From Cereibacter_A azotoformans (lineage in GTDB: Bacteria > Pseudomonadota > Alphaproteobacteria > Rhodobacterales > Rhodobacteraceae): a stretch of 64,000 nucleotides of DNA. Where the stretch lies: the NCBI RefSeq assembly GCF_003050905.1, contig NZ_QAOT01000002.1; one strand, written 5' to 3'. The position numbers and the translations under genes were made by a program. The notes beneath the pieces were generated by a model. It ran no database searches, was not told the origin of the DNA, and saw only the letters and a list, made by a program, of their open reading frames with translations. Each line of letters opens with the position of its first letter. Position 1 is the stretch's first letter. This document shows, piece after piece, positions 1-9,430 of this stretch.

Positions 1-1
1 C

Positions 2-2248
2 CGCGACATCCGCGACGTCCCCGAGGGGCGCGGCGGCACGCATCTGATGGTCTGGTCGCTGGAGCAGGGCTTTACCGCGCCGGGCCTTGCGGTGATCTCG
101 GAACAGGACGTGCTGGGCGACCGGCTGATCTCGAAGCCGAAGAAGCGCCGCAAGGCCGAGAACTTCCTGCGCGAGCACGACACCCTGACGCCCGGCGATC
201 TCGTCGTCCATGTCGAACATGGCGTGGGCCGCTACATGGGGCTCGAGACGCTGCGCGTGCCGCAGCCGCCCTCGAACAAGCCGGGGCCGCCGCACGACTA
301 CCTGCATCTCGTCTATGCGGAGGAGGCGAAGCTCTACCTGCCGGTGGAGAACATTGAGCTTCTCAGCCGTTACGGGCATGAGGAGGGGCTTCTCGACAAG
401 CTCGGCGGCGGGGCGTGGCAGGCGAAGAAGGCCCGCCTGAAGGAGCGCATCCGCGAGATCGCCGAGCGGCTGATGCGGATCGCGGCCGAGCGTCACCTGC
501 GCCATGCGCCGATCCTCGAGGCGCCTCATTCGCTGTGGGAGGCCTTCTCGGCCCGCTTTCCCTACCAGGAAACCGACGATCAGCTGTCGGCCATCGCGGA
601 TGTCATCAAGGACCTGGAATCCGGCAGCCCGATGGACCGGCTGGTGGTGGGCGACGTGGGCTTCGGCAAGACCGAAGTCGCGATGCGCGCGGCCTTCGTG
701 GCGGCTTTGGCCGGGATGCAGGTCGCGGTGATCTGCCCGACGACGCTGCTCGCGCGGCAGCATTTCCGCAGCTTTTCCGAGCGCTTCCGCGGCTTTCCGA
801 TGAAGGTGCGTCAACTTTCGCGCTTCGTGTCCGCGAGGGAAGCGGCCGAGACGCGGGCGGGGCTGGCCGACGGGACGGTGGATATCTGCATCGGCACCCA
901 CGCGCTTCTGGCCAAAGGCGTGAAGCTGAAGAGCCTCGGCCTTCTCATCATCGACGAGGAGCAGCATTTCGGCGTCTCGCACAAGGAGCGGCTGAAGGAG
1001 ATGCGCTCGGAGGTGCATGTGCTGACCCTGACCGCGACGCCGATCCCGCGGACGCTGCAACTGTCGCTTACGGGCGTGCGGGATCTGTCGATCATTGCGA
1101 CGCCCCCGGTGGACCGGCTGGCCATCCGCACCTATGTGTCCGAGTTCGACACGGTGACGATCCGCGAGGCGCTTCTGCGCGAACGCTACCGGGGCGGGCA
1201 GAGCTTCTTCGTCGTGCCGCGCCTGTCGGACCTGCCCGACATGGAGACCTTCCTGCGCGAGCATGTGCCCGAGGTGACCTATGTCGTGGCCCACGGCCAA
1301 CTGGCGGCGGGCGACCTCGACGAACGGATGAACGCCTTTTATGACGGCAAGTTCGACGTGCTTCTTGCCACGACGATCGTTGAGTCCGGTCTCGACATTC
1401 CCACCGCCAACACGATGATCGTGCATCGCGCCGACATGTTCGGCCTCAGCCAGCTTTACCAGATCCGCGGCCGGGTGGGCCGGGCCAAGACGCGGGCCTA
1501 CTGCTACCTGACCACCAAGCCTCGCGCGCCCTTGACGCCGCAGGCGATCAAGCGGCTGCGGCTGCTGGCCAGTCTCGACAGTCTCGGCGCGGGCTTCAAC
1601 CTGGCCAGCCACGACCTCGACCTGCGGGGCGCGGGGAACCTGCTGGGCGAGGAACAGTCGGGCCATATCAAGGAAGTGGGCTACGAGCTTTACCAGCAGA
1701 TGCTGGAGGAGACGATCCAGAAGCTGCGCTCGGGCGAGTTGCAGGGCCTGACCGAGCAGGACGAGCAATGGGCGCCGCAGATCAACCTCGGGGTGCCGGT
1801 GCTGATCCCCGAGGAGTTCGTGACGGATCTCGACGTGCGGCTGGGGCTTTACCGCCGGCTCTCGGGGCTGACGACCAAGGTCGAGCTGGAGGGCTTCGCC
1901 GCCGAGCTGATCGACCGCTTTGGCCCATTGCCCAAGGAGGTCAACACCTTGCTCCTCGTTGTTCGCATCAAGGCCATGTGCAAGCGCGCCGGGATCTCTC
2001 GGCTGGAAACCGGGCCTCGGGGGGCCACGGTCCAGTTCCACAACGACAAGTTCGCCAATCCGGTGGGGCTTGTGGATTTCATCAAGGCGCAGGGGGACAC
2101 GGCGCGGGTGAAGGACAACAAGATCGTGCTTGCGCGGGACTGGAAGACGGAAGGTGACCGGATCAAGGGCGCGTTTGCCATCGCACGCGATCTGGCCGAA
2201 AAGCTGGTGAAGCCCGAAAAGGCCAAGGCCAAGGCACCCTCCGCCTGA
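2..2248 (+). CDS. mfd: Transcription-repair coupling factor Mfd, 3' part only
   Basis: C-terminal about 750 residues of Mfd (family length about 1150), open from the window edge, so the UvrB-like N-terminus lies upstream. Mfd displaces RNA polymerase stalled at DNA damage and recruits UvrA. In order one sees the CarD-like RNA polymerase interacting domain (VVHVEHGVGRYMGLE, near base 205), the Walker A motif GDVGFGKTE (about 650), the DEEQHFG helicase box (about 955), the TATPIPRTL motif (about 1030), the RecG-like QIRGRVGR motif (about 1460) and the C-terminal TRCF domain. Monocistronic as far as visible. Identity is secure. Confidence 0.96.
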   Translation, partial: RDIRDVPEGRGGTHLMVWSLEQGFTAPGLAVISEQDVLGDRLISKPKKRRKAENFLREHDTLTPGDLVVHVEHGVGRYMGLETLRVPQPPSNKPGPPHDYLHLVYAEEAKLYLPVENIELLSRYGHEEGLLDKLGGGAWQAKKARLKERIREIAERLMRIAAERHLRHAPILEAPHSLWEAFSARFPYQETDDQLSAIADVIKDLESGSPMDRLVVGDVGFGKTEVAMRAAFVAALAGMQVAVICPTTLLARQHFRSFSERFRGFPMKVRQLSRFVSAREAAETRAGLADGTVDICIGTHALLAKGVKLKSLGLLIIDEEQHFGVSHKERLKEMRSEVHVLTLTATPIPRTLQLSLTGVRDLSIIATPPVDRLAIRTYVSEFDTVTIREALLRERYRGGQSFFVVPRLSDLPDMETFLREHVPEVTYVVAHGQLAAGDLDERMNAFYDGKFDVLLATTIVESGLDIPTANTMIVHRADMFGLSQLYQIRGRVGRAKTRAYCYLTTKPRAPLTPQAIKRLRLLASLDSLGAGFNLASHDLDLRGAGNLLGEEQSGHIKEVGYELYQQMLEETIQKLRSGELQGLTEQDEQWAPQINLGVPVLIPEEFVTDLDVRLGLYRRLSGLTTKVELEGFAAELIDRFGPLPKEVNTLLLVVRIKAMCKRAGISRLETGPRGATVQFHNDKFANPVGLVDFIKAQGDTARVKDNKIVLARDWKTEGDRIKGAFAIARDLAEKLVKPEKAKAKAPSA

Positions 2249-2283
2249 GGCGGCAAGCGGAAAAACGGTTCACGCCGCCTTTC
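2248..2283 (+). terminator. Possible terminator after mfd
   Basis: AGGCGGC (2248-2254) can pair with GCCGCCT (2274-2280) around a 19-nt loop, followed by a short TTC. It starts at the mfd stop codon and lies between two convergent genes, so it could act on either strand. The U-run is poor, so this is tentative. Confidence 0.35.
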
Positions 2284-2296
2284 ATCAAAGGCCGGA

Positions 2297-3514
2297 TCAG
2301 GTCCTCGGCAGGGACCGGATCAGCAGGAAGCCCACACCGGCAAAGGACGCCACCCCGAGCATCAGGGGCAGCGGAGTGCCGTCGAAGGCGAGACCAAGAG
2401 GCGCCGCGAGGGCCACCGCGAGCACCGTCGCGATGGAGCCGATCACCGAGGCCGCCATGCCCGCGATGTGGCCCACCGGCTCCATCGCCATCGCGTTAAG
2501 GTTGCCAAGCGTCAGGCCCGCCATGAAGAAGACCCCGGTCGTCCAGAGGACATAGGCTGGAAAGGCCAGCGCCGCGGGCCAGAGGTCGTTCGCCGTCATC
2601 CCCCACATGCCGAGCGACAGCAGGAACTGCACCCCGAGCGCCACCGTCACGAGAAAGCGCATCCCGAGCCGCATGACGAGGGCCGCATTGACGAGGCTCG
2701 CCGTGCCCGCCATCAGGGCGATGACCGCAAACCACAGCGGAAAGCTCTCTCCGCGCCCCCAGGTCACGTCGAACACCTGCTGGGTCGAGGAGAGCGTGCC
2801 GAAGAGCGCGCCGAAGACCAGAGTCTGCACGCCGATGGCCGTCAGGATCACGCGATGCGAGAGCACCTCGCGGAAGGCCGAGCCGAGCCCCGCGACCGAG
2901 ACGGGGCGCCGCGCGTGCGGTGGCAGCGTCTCGGGCTGGCGGATCGAGAGCCAAAGGATCGACACGGCCGAAAAGGCCAGGAACGACAGGAAGATGCCCC
3001 GCCAGCCGAGGGCGTCGATGATCACCGTTCCCATGAGCGGCGCCACGGCCGGCACCAGCGTGAAGATCAGCATGGCAAAGCTCATGATCCGCGCCATCTC
3101 GCGCCCGCGGTAGAGGTCGCGGACGAGGGCCAGCGACACGACTCGCGGGGCCGAGGCGCCGAGCCCGCCCACCACGCGGGCGATCAGCAGAAGCTCGAGC
3201 GTCGGGGCCGCCCAGGCGCAGAGGGCGGCGAGGCAGTAGAGCACCGCCCCGCCCATGATCACGCGCTTGCGGCCGAACCGGTCCGAGAGCGGGCCCGCCA
3301 CGAAGGTGCCGATCCCCATGCCGAGCACGAAGCTCGTCAGGATCAGCTGCGCCCGGTTCGGGTCGGCGGGACTGAGTTCGGCGGCGATCTCGGGCAGGGC
3401 GGGCAGCATCGAGTCGATGGAAAAGGCGACGGTCGCGAAGAGCATCGCGATCATGCCCACGAACTCGGGCCGCGAGAGCCGGCCGCTCTCGGGGATGTCG
3501 GTGGTCGAGGTCAT
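2297..3514 (-). CDS. Bcr/CflA-type MFS drug efflux transporter
   Basis: 405-residue polytopic inner-membrane protein with about 12 hydrophobic segments. The MFS signature GPLSDRFGRKRV lies in the cytoplasmic loop between segments 2 and 3, and the N-terminus (FATVAFSIDSMLPALPEI) is typical of the Bcr/CflA drug:H+ antiporter subfamily. The reading frame stays open upstream, but the start at 3514 gives an ATGA overlap with the DsbA-like gene, so the longer 605-aa frame is not used. Expected to export small toxic compounds. Substrate unknown. Probably cotranscribed with the FrnE-like gene. Confidence 0.85.
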   Translation of the reverse strand: MTSTTDIPESGRLSRPEFVGMIAMLFATVAFSIDSMLPALPEIAAELSPADPNRAQLILTSFVLGMGIGTFVAGPLSDRFGRKRVIMGGAVLYCLAALCAWAAPTLELLLIARVVGGLGASAPRVVSLALVRDLYRGREMARIMSFAMLIFTLVPAVAPLMGTVIIDALGWRGIFLSFLAFSAVSILWLSIRQPETLPPHARRPVSVAGLGSAFREVLSHRVILTAIGVQTLVFGALFGTLSSTQQVFDVTWGRGESFPLWFAVIALMAGTASLVNAALVMRLGMRFLVTVALGVQFLLSLGMWGMTANDLWPAALAFPAYVLWTTGVFFMAGLTLGNLNAMAMEPVGHIAGMAASVIGSIATVLAVALAAPLGLAFDGTPLPLMLGVASFAGVGFLLIRSLPRT

Positions 3515-4155
3515 GCGTCCGCCCCATCCTGGCCGGCCAGTTCGTCGATGACCTGCTGCCACAGCTCGACCGGCTGCGCCCCCGGCACCGCATGGCGGCG
3601 CGCGACGAGGAAGGTCGGCACCGCCCGCACGCCCTTGGCGCGCGCGTCGGCATCGCGCGCGGCCAGATCCTCGCGGTCGGAGTCGGAGGCCAGCAGCCGC
3701 AGCGTCAGCGCCCGGTCCATGCCGCAGCGGCCGGCGATGTCGGCCAGCACCTCGGGGTCGCCGATGTCCAGCCCTTCGCGGAAATAGCTGCGGAAGAGGG
3801 CCGAGACCACCGGCGTCTGGCGCCCCTCGAGCCCCGCCCAGTGGATCAGCCTGTGCGCGTCGAGCGTGTTCGGCGTGCGCTGGATCGCGGCCAGATCTAT
3901 CTCGAGGCCGGCGGCCTCGGCGGCGCCCTGGACACGGGTGTAGGCTTCGGCGGCGGCCTGCCGGCTGCCGAACTTCGTCTCGAGATAGGTGCGCCGGTCC
4001 ATGCCCTCGGGGGGCATCTCGGGATTGAGCTGGAACGGATGCCACTCGATCGCGAACGGATGATCGGGCCGCGTTCCGAGGGCGCGATCGAGCAGGGCCT
4101 TGCCGATGTAGCACCAGGGGCAGATCGGGTCCGAAAAGATGTCGAGACGGATCAT
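3511..4155 (-). CDS. DsbA-family FrnE-like oxidoreductase
   Basis: 214 residues of the 2-hydroxychromene-2-carboxylate isomerase/DsbA-like FrnE family. The thioredoxin-fold active site CPWC lies at residues 12-15, right after the first beta strand (MIRLDIFSDP). There is no signal peptide, so it is cytoplasmic, as usual for FrnE. The start at 4155 is favoured over an upstream in-frame start because AAGGAG sits about 6 nt upstream and the first strand starts at once. Its stop overlaps the MFS start by ATGA. Likely a thiol-disulfide or glutathione-linked isomerase. The true substrate is not known. Confidence 0.82.
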   Translation of the reverse strand: MIRLDIFSDPICPWCYIGKALLDRALGTRPDHPFAIEWHPFQLNPEMPPEGMDRRTYLETKFGSRQAAAEAYTRVQGAAEAAGLEIDLAAIQRTPNTLDAHRLIHWAGLEGRQTPVVSALFRSYFREGLDIGDPEVLADIAGRCGMDRALTLRLLASDSDREDLAARDADARAKGVRAVPTFLVARRHAVPGAQPVELWQQVIDELAGQDGADA

Positions 4156-4292
4156 GGCCGCTCCTTCGGTGGTGGGAAGTGGGGGCACCGGCGGCCTGCG
4201 GCGATGCGCCGCCTCGTGCTACGCCTGCCCGGCGGACGATGCAAGCGTCGGGCTCTCTTGGGCTCTTGATCTTGCCGGGCCGGCGCCTATGT

Positions 4293-4312
4293 GCGAATGA
4301 ACGTTCATTCGC
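4293..4312. promoter_or_regulatory. Perfect 20-bp palindrome, probable TetR operator
   Basis: The sequence centred on GAATGAAC-GTTCATTC is a perfect inverted repeat over 20 bp (4293-4312). It lies 17 nt before the TetR start at 4330 and in the divergent space shared with the frnE-like gene. TGAAC/GTTCA half-sites are common in operators of AcrR/TetR-type repressors. Assignment to this TetR is by position. Confidence 0.7.
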
Positions 4313-4329
4313 CCTCCGTCCGAGGTCCC

Positions 4330-4944
4330 ATGCCCGACAGCTTCGCCCCCGTGCCGCGGGGGGACGAGATCCTCGACCAGATCCGGGGCACCTTTGCCGA
4401 AAAGGGGTTCGACGGCGCGTCGATGCAGGATCTTGCCCGCGCGGCGGGCATGAGTGTCGGCAACTTCTACCGCTACTTTCCCTCCAAGGGCGCCATCGTC
4501 GAAGCCATCGTCCGCCGCGACCTGGAAAGCGTCGAGCGCGACTTTGCGGCGGTGGTCTCGTCCGAGAACCCGATGGCCCGCCTGCGCGAGATCCTGCGCT
4601 ACCGGATCGAGGTGAAGCTCTGCGAGGAGGATGCGCCGCTCTGGGCCGAGATCACGGCCATGGCGCATCGCAACCCCGAGATCGGGGCGGTCTGCGACCG
4701 GATGGAAGCCGAGATCCGCGCGGCCTTCCTCGGCATCTTCGCCCGCGTCACGGGTCTGCCGCCTGCGGAGGCGGAACGCCGCTTCGCTGCCCACGCCGCC
4801 TTCCTCGTGATGCTCGTGCGGGCATGGGCGCTCGACTGGCCGCAGAAAAGGGCCGGGGCGCTTGAACTGAAATCCCTTCTGCTGCGTACCATCGACACGA
4901 CCCTCGACGAGGTGGCCCGATGCGACGCGAACCGTCTCCCATGA
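4330..4944 (+). CDS. TetR/AcrR-family transcriptional repressor
   Basis: 204 residues. The N-terminal helix-turn-helix reads FDGASMQDLARAAGMSVGNFYRYF (about residues 27-50, quoted in part), the classical TetR recognition block, followed by a variable ligand-binding domain. A GTG start at 4291 is possible, but it would put the perfect palindrome 4293-4312 inside the gene; the ATG at 4330 leaves the palindrome as operator, so it is chosen. The stop overlaps the membrane-fusion gene by ATGA (4941-4944). It most likely represses its own operon and the RND pump until a toxic ligand binds. Confidence 0.85.
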   Translation: MPDSFAPVPRGDEILDQIRGTFAEKGFDGASMQDLARAAGMSVGNFYRYFPSKGAIVEAIVRRDLESVERDFAAVVSSENPMARLREILRYRIEVKLCEEDAPLWAEITAMAHRNPEIGAVCDRMEAEIRAAFLGIFARVTGLPPAEAERRFAAHAAFLVMLVRAWALDWPQKRAGALELKSLLLRTIDTTLDEVARCDANRLP

Positions 4945-6134
4945 GCGAAAGGTCTGCCATGCGGCGCTTGATGACGATTGCCCTTCTTGCCGGTCTGCTG
5001 CCCCAGGTGGTGCTTGCGCAGGAGACGGGGCCGAAGCCCGGACAGGCCGCGCAGGCGCTGCCCGCGATCACGGTGTCGACGGTGGTGCGCCGGCCGATGC
5101 GCGACCGGGTCATCGCCTCGGGGCTGATCGGCGCGGTGGAGCTGGTGCAGGTCCAGCCGTTGATCGAGGGCCAGCCGATCGAGGCGCTCGAGGCGGATGT
5201 GGGCGACATGGTGGCCGAGGGGCAGGTGCTGGCACGGCTGTCGGTCTCGACGCTGGAGCTGCAGAAGAGCCAGTTCACCGCCTCGCTGGCCTCGGCACGG
5301 GCCACGATAGCGCAGGCCGAGGCGCAGGTGCTGGAGGCGCAGTCCTCGGCGGACGAGGCCGAGCGGGTGAACCGCCGGACGGCGCAGCTGCGCGAGCAGG
5401 GGGCCGCCTCGCAGGCGGCCGCCGACACGGCGCAGGCCTCCTCCGTCTCGGCCAATGCGCGGGTGATGGTGGCCCGCCAGACGCTCGAGGCGGCCCGCGC
5501 GCAGGTGGCGCTGGCCGAGGCGCAGCTGGCCAATGTCGAGCTGCAGCTGAAGCGCACCTCGGTCGTGGCGCCGGTGGCGGGAGAGATCGTCTCGCGCAAT
5601 GCCAAGGTGGGCGCCATCGCCTCGGCGCAGGGCGAGCCCATGTTCACGCTGCTGCGCGACGGGCGGCTTGAGCTTTTCGCCGATGTGGCCGAGCAGGATC
5701 TGCTGCGGCTCCGGCCGGGGCAGTCGGTCAAGATCCGCACGCTGGGCGCGGCCGAGCCGATCCCCGGCTCGGTCCGGCTGGTGGAGCCCGCCATCGACAC
5801 GGCGACGCGCCTCGGGCGGGCCCGGATCGCCATCGACCGGATCGAGGCGGTGCGCTCGGGCATGTTTGCCGAGGCCGAGATCCTCGTGACCGAGCGCGAG
5901 TCGCTGGCGGTGCCGGTCACGGCGGTCAGCGGCGGGGCCGAGGGCGCGACGGTGCTGCGCGTCCGTCAGGGCGGCACGGTCGAGCGGACCCCGATCGTGA
6001 CCGGCATCCGCGACGGCGGCATGGTCGAGGTCGTGGAAGGGCTCTTTTCCAACGATCTCGTGGTGACGAAGGCCGGCGCCTTCGTCCGTCCCGGCGACCG
6101 GGTGAACCCGGTTCCGGCGGAACCCGTGAACTGA
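4941..6134 (+). CDS. RND efflux membrane-fusion (adaptor) protein
   Basis: About 397 residues, HlyD/AcrA-like. It has a cleavable N-terminal signal (MRRLMTIALLAGLLPQVVLA then QE), a biotinyl-lipoyl-like half (EALEADVGDMVAEGQVLARL), a long alanine-rich coiled-coil hairpin (about residues 110-200) and the returning lipoyl half (RTSVVAPVAGEIVSRNAKVG). It bridges the RND pump and an outer-membrane channel in the periplasm. Start 4941 gives ATGA coupling with tetR. An alternative start at 4959 has AAAGG upstream and begins directly at the signal peptide. The pump gene follows after 10 nt. Confidence 0.9.
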   Translation: MSERSAMRRLMTIALLAGLLPQVVLAQETGPKPGQAAQALPAITVSTVVRRPMRDRVIASGLIGAVELVQVQPLIEGQPIEALEADVGDMVAEGQVLARLSVSTLELQKSQFTASLASARATIAQAEAQVLEAQSSADEAERVNRRTAQLREQGAASQAAADTAQASSVSANARVMVARQTLEAARAQVALAEAQLANVELQLKRTSVVAPVAGEIVSRNAKVGAIASAQGEPMFTLLRDGRLELFADVAEQDLLRLRPGQSVKIRTLGAAEPIPGSVRLVEPAIDTATRLGRARIAIDRIEAVRSGMFAEAEILVTERESLAVPVTAVSGGAEGATVLRVRQGGTVERTPIVTGIRDGGMVEVVEGLFSNDLVVTKAGAFVRPGDRVNPVPAEPVN

Positions 6135-6144
6135 GGCGCGCGCG

Positions 6145-9100
6145 ATGAACTTCTCCGCCTGGTCGATCCGCAATCCCGTCGCGCCGATCCTCGGCTTCGT
6201 GCTGCTGATGGTGCTGGGCTGGCAGTCCTTCAACACCCTGCCGATCACGCGCTTTCCCAACATCGACGTGCCGCTGGTGGCGGTGACGGTCGATCAGGCG
6301 GGCGCGGCGCCCGCCGAGATGGAGACGCAGGTCACCAAGGAGATCGAGGACGCCGTGGCGGGCATCACGGGGGTGAAGAACATCACCTCGACCGTGGTGG
6401 ACGGCCGCTCGACCACGGTGGCCGAGTTCCGCATGGAGGTGCCGACCGACAAGGCGGTGCAGGACACCAAGGATGCGATCGACCAGATCCGGGGCGACCT
6501 GCCGGGCGACATCGAGGCGCCCATCGTGACCCGGATCGACGTCGAGGGTCAGGCGATCATGACCTTTGCCGTCTCCTCGCCGAACATGACCATCGAAGAG
6601 CTGTCGTGGTTCGTGGACGACACGATCACGCGCTCCCTGCAGGGCAGGCCCGGAATCGGCCGCGTGGACCGCTACGGCGGGGCCGAGCGCGAGATCCGGG
6701 TCGAGCTTGATCCGGTGAAGCTGGACAGTTTCGGCATCACCGCGCCTCAGGTGAACGCCCAACTGCGCGCGACGAACGCCAACCTCGGCTCGGGCCGGGC
6801 GGAACTGGGGCAGGGCGAGCAGGCGATCCGGGTTCTGGGCGATGCGGCCACGGCGGACCGGCTGGCCCTGACCACGATCGCGCTGCCCTCGGGGCGCTTC
6901 GTGCGGCTGTCGGATCTGGGCACGGTCGTGGACAGCTACGAGGAACCGCGCTCCTTCTCGCGCTTCAACGGCGAGCCCGTGGTGACCTTCGCGGTCTTCC
7001 GCGCCAAGGGGGCCAGCGAGGTCTCGGTGGCCGAGACGGTCAATTCCGTGCTGGCCGATCTCGCCGCCGCCCATCCCGAGGTGCGGACCGAGCTGGTCGA
7101 TGACACGGTCTTCTACACCTACGGCAACTACGAGGCGGCCCTTCACACGCTGCTCGAGGGGGCGCTGCTGGCGACGCTCGTGGTGCTCGCCTTCCTGCGG
7201 AACTGGCGCGCGACCTTCATCGCGGCGCTGGCCCTGCCGCTGTCGGCGGTGCCCACCTTCTTCGTGATGGATCTGCTCGGCTTCTCGCTGAACCTCGTGA
7301 GCTTCCTTGCGATCACGCTGGCCACCGGGATCCTCGTGGACGATGCCATCGTCGAGATCGAGAACATCGCGCGGCACATCCGCATGGGCAAGTCACCCTT
7401 CCGGGCCGCCATAGATGCCGCCGACGAGATCGGCATGGCGGTCATCGCCACCTCGCTCACCATCGTCGCGGTCTTCGTGCCGGTCTCGTTCATGCCGGGC
7501 ATACCGGGGCAGTATTTCGCGCAGTTCGGGCTGACGGTGGCGATTTCGGTGCTGTTCTCGCTGATGGTGGCGCGGCTCATCACGCCGATGATGGCCGCCT
7601 ACCTGATGCGCCCGAAGGACGCCGACGAGAAGCCGCATCAGGATGGCATCCTCATGCGCGGCTATCTGGCGCTGGTGAAGCAGACGCTGCGGATGCGCTA
7701 CCTGACGCTTGTGGCGGCCATCGCCGTCTTCGCGCTGTCGATGTTCTTCATGCTGCGCATTCCCGGCAGCTTCATCCCGCCCGAGGACGTGAGCCGCATA
7801 CCGCTCAGCGTCGAGCTTGCACCGGGCACCTCGCTCGACGAGACCGACCGCACCACGCTGGCGATGCTGGAACGGATCCGGGGAGTCGAGGGCGTCGAGA
7901 ATGTCTTCGTGCTGGGCGGCGCCTCGCCCACGGGCGAGCGCGACATCCGCCGCGCGGCGGTGACGGTGCTCCTGGAAAAGCTCGACCACCGGCTGAGCTA
8001 CCGGATCGTCTCGCTGGCGGGCCGGCTGCCTCTGGTGGGACCCTTCGTGCCGCAACTGGATCCTGTGGGCCGGGTCCGGCCGCAGAACGAGATCGAGGCC
8101 GAGATCTTCCGGCTGCTGTCCGACCTTCCCGACGTGCGGGCCTTCAAGCTGAACGACCGGGGCGAGCGGGACCTGAGCTTCTCGATCCTATCGACCAACG
8201 AGGCGGACCTGAACGAAGCCGTGGCGCGGCTGGAATCGGCGCTGCGCGGCGATCCGCTTCTGGCCGACGTGGCCTCGGAAGGCGCGCTGCCCCGGCCCGA
8301 ACTGCAGATCACCCCCCGCACCGACGAGGCGGCCCGGCTGGGTGTCACCACCGCGCAGATCGCCGAGATCCTGCGGGTGGCCACCATCGGCGACATCGAC
8401 GCGAGCCTTGCCAAAATATCGCTCGATGGCCGGCAGATCCCGGTCCGGGTGCAGCTTGCCACCTCGGCGCGGGGCGATCTGGCTCGGATCGCGGCGCTCA
8501 AGGTCACGACGGCGTCGGGCGTGCAGGTGCCGCTCTCGGCCGTGGCGGATCTGCGCATCGCGGAAGGGCCGAGCGTGGTGGACCGCCTCAACCGCGAGCG
8601 GCGCGCGACCATCGGGGCGAACCTTCCGGTGGGCGTGGCGCTGGGGACCGCGTCGGCGCGCTTCAAGGAGATCACCGAGAGCACCGAGCTGCCGCCCACC
8701 GTCCGCATCCAGGAGGCGGGCGACGCCGAGGTGCAGCAGGAGCTGATGACCAGCTTCGGCAATGCCATGATCCTCGGGCTGATGCTCGTGCTGACGGTGC
8801 TGATCCTGCTCTTCCGCTCGGTGCTGCAGCCCTTCACCATCCTGCTGTCGCTGCCGCTGGCCATCGGCGGCGTGGCCGCGGCGCTGATCCTGACCGGCTC
8901 GGCCCTGTCGATGCCGGTGCTGATCGGGATCCTGATGCTGATGGGGATCGTGACCAAGAACGCGATCCTGCTGGTGGATTTCGCGGTCGAGATGCGGGCG
9001 CGCGGGATGGACCGCTTCTCCGCGATCATGGAGGCCGGTCACAAGCGGGCGCGGCCGATCGTGATGACCTCGATCGCCATGTCGGCGGGGATGCTGCCCT

Positions 9101-9411
9101 CGGCGCTGGGTGTGGGCGAGGGCGGGCCGTTCCGGGCGCCGATGGCCACGGCGGTGATCGGCGGGATCATCGTCTCGACGATCCTGAGCCTCGTGATCGT
9201 GCCCTCGTTCTTCCTGATCATGGACGATCTCTCACGGCTGATCGCCCGGCTCTTCAGCGGGATCGCCGGTGCGCGCGAGCACGAGCCCGAGCCGCCCACC
9301 GCCGAAGAACTGGCGGAACGGCTGGCCGCGCGCGAGGCCGATCTCGAGGCGCTGCAGGTGCGTGTGGCCGACCTCGAAAAGGCGCCGCGCCGCATCTTCG
9401 TCGCCCAGTAG
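6145..9411 (+). CDS. RND-family multidrug efflux pump (AcrB/HAE1-like)
   Basis: 1088 residues, the normal size for the family, with the two-fold repeated layout of one TM, large periplasmic loop and a TM cluster. TM4 carries the proton-relay pair D399-D400 (TGILVDDAIVEIENI), and the second half has the matching block MGIVTKNAILLVDFAVEM. The C-terminus adds about 40 residues of charged, leucine-rich heptads (EELAERLAAREADLEALQ) predicted to form a coiled coil in the cytoplasm. It pumps hydrophobic compounds out with the adaptor encoded just upstream. No outer-membrane factor gene is adjacent, so it presumably borrows a TolC encoded elsewhere. Confidence 0.93.
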   Translation: MNFSAWSIRNPVAPILGFVLLMVLGWQSFNTLPITRFPNIDVPLVAVTVDQAGAAPAEMETQVTKEIEDAVAGITGVKNITSTVVDGRSTTVAEFRMEVPTDKAVQDTKDAIDQIRGDLPGDIEAPIVTRIDVEGQAIMTFAVSSPNMTIEELSWFVDDTITRSLQGRPGIGRVDRYGGAEREIRVELDPVKLDSFGITAPQVNAQLRATNANLGSGRAELGQGEQAIRVLGDAATADRLALTTIALPSGRFVRLSDLGTVVDSYEEPRSFSRFNGEPVVTFAVFRAKGASEVSVAETVNSVLADLAAAHPEVRTELVDDTVFYTYGNYEAALHTLLEGALLATLVVLAFLRNWRATFIAALALPLSAVPTFFVMDLLGFSLNLVSFLAITLATGILVDDAIVEIENIARHIRMGKSPFRAAIDAADEIGMAVIATSLTIVAVFVPVSFMPGIPGQYFAQFGLTVAISVLFSLMVARLITPMMAAYLMRPKDADEKPHQDGILMRGYLALVKQTLRMRYLTLVAAIAVFALSMFFMLRIPGSFIPPEDVSRIPLSVELAPGTSLDETDRTTLAMLERIRGVEGVENVFVLGGASPTGERDIRRAAVTVLLEKLDHRLSYRIVSLAGRLPLVGPFVPQLDPVGRVRPQNEIEAEIFRLLSDLPDVRAFKLNDRGERDLSFSILSTNEADLNEAVARLESALRGDPLLADVASEGALPRPELQITPRTDEAARLGVTTAQIAEILRVATIGDIDASLAKISLDGRQIPVRVQLATSARGDLARIAALKVTTASGVQVPLSAVADLRIAEGPSVVDRLNRERRATIGANLPVGVALGTASARFKEITESTELPPTVRIQEAGDAEVQQELMTSFGNAMILGLMLVLTVLILLFRSVLQPFTILLSLPLAIGGVAAALILTGSALSMPVLIGILMLMGIVTKNAILLVDFAVEMRARGMDRFSAIMEAGHKRARPIVMTSIAMSAGMLPSALGVGEGGPFRAPMATAVIGGIIVSTILSLVIVPSFFLIMDDLSRLIARLFSGIAGAREHEPEPPTAEELAERLAAREADLEALQVRVADLEKAPRRIFVAQ

Positions 9412-9430
9412 GGCGGCGACCGCGGGCTGG

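Noticed and set aside
2468..3787. A 439-codon plus-strand frame opposite the MFS gene
   Set aside because: Low-complexity Arg/His/Glu-rich shadow; the minus strand encodes a clear MFS protein and a FrnE-like protein.
2297..4114. A 605-residue fusion of an N-terminal extension with the MFS transporter
   Set aside because: The extension is the other frame of the DsbA-like gene; the start at 3514 with an ATGA overlap explains the locus.
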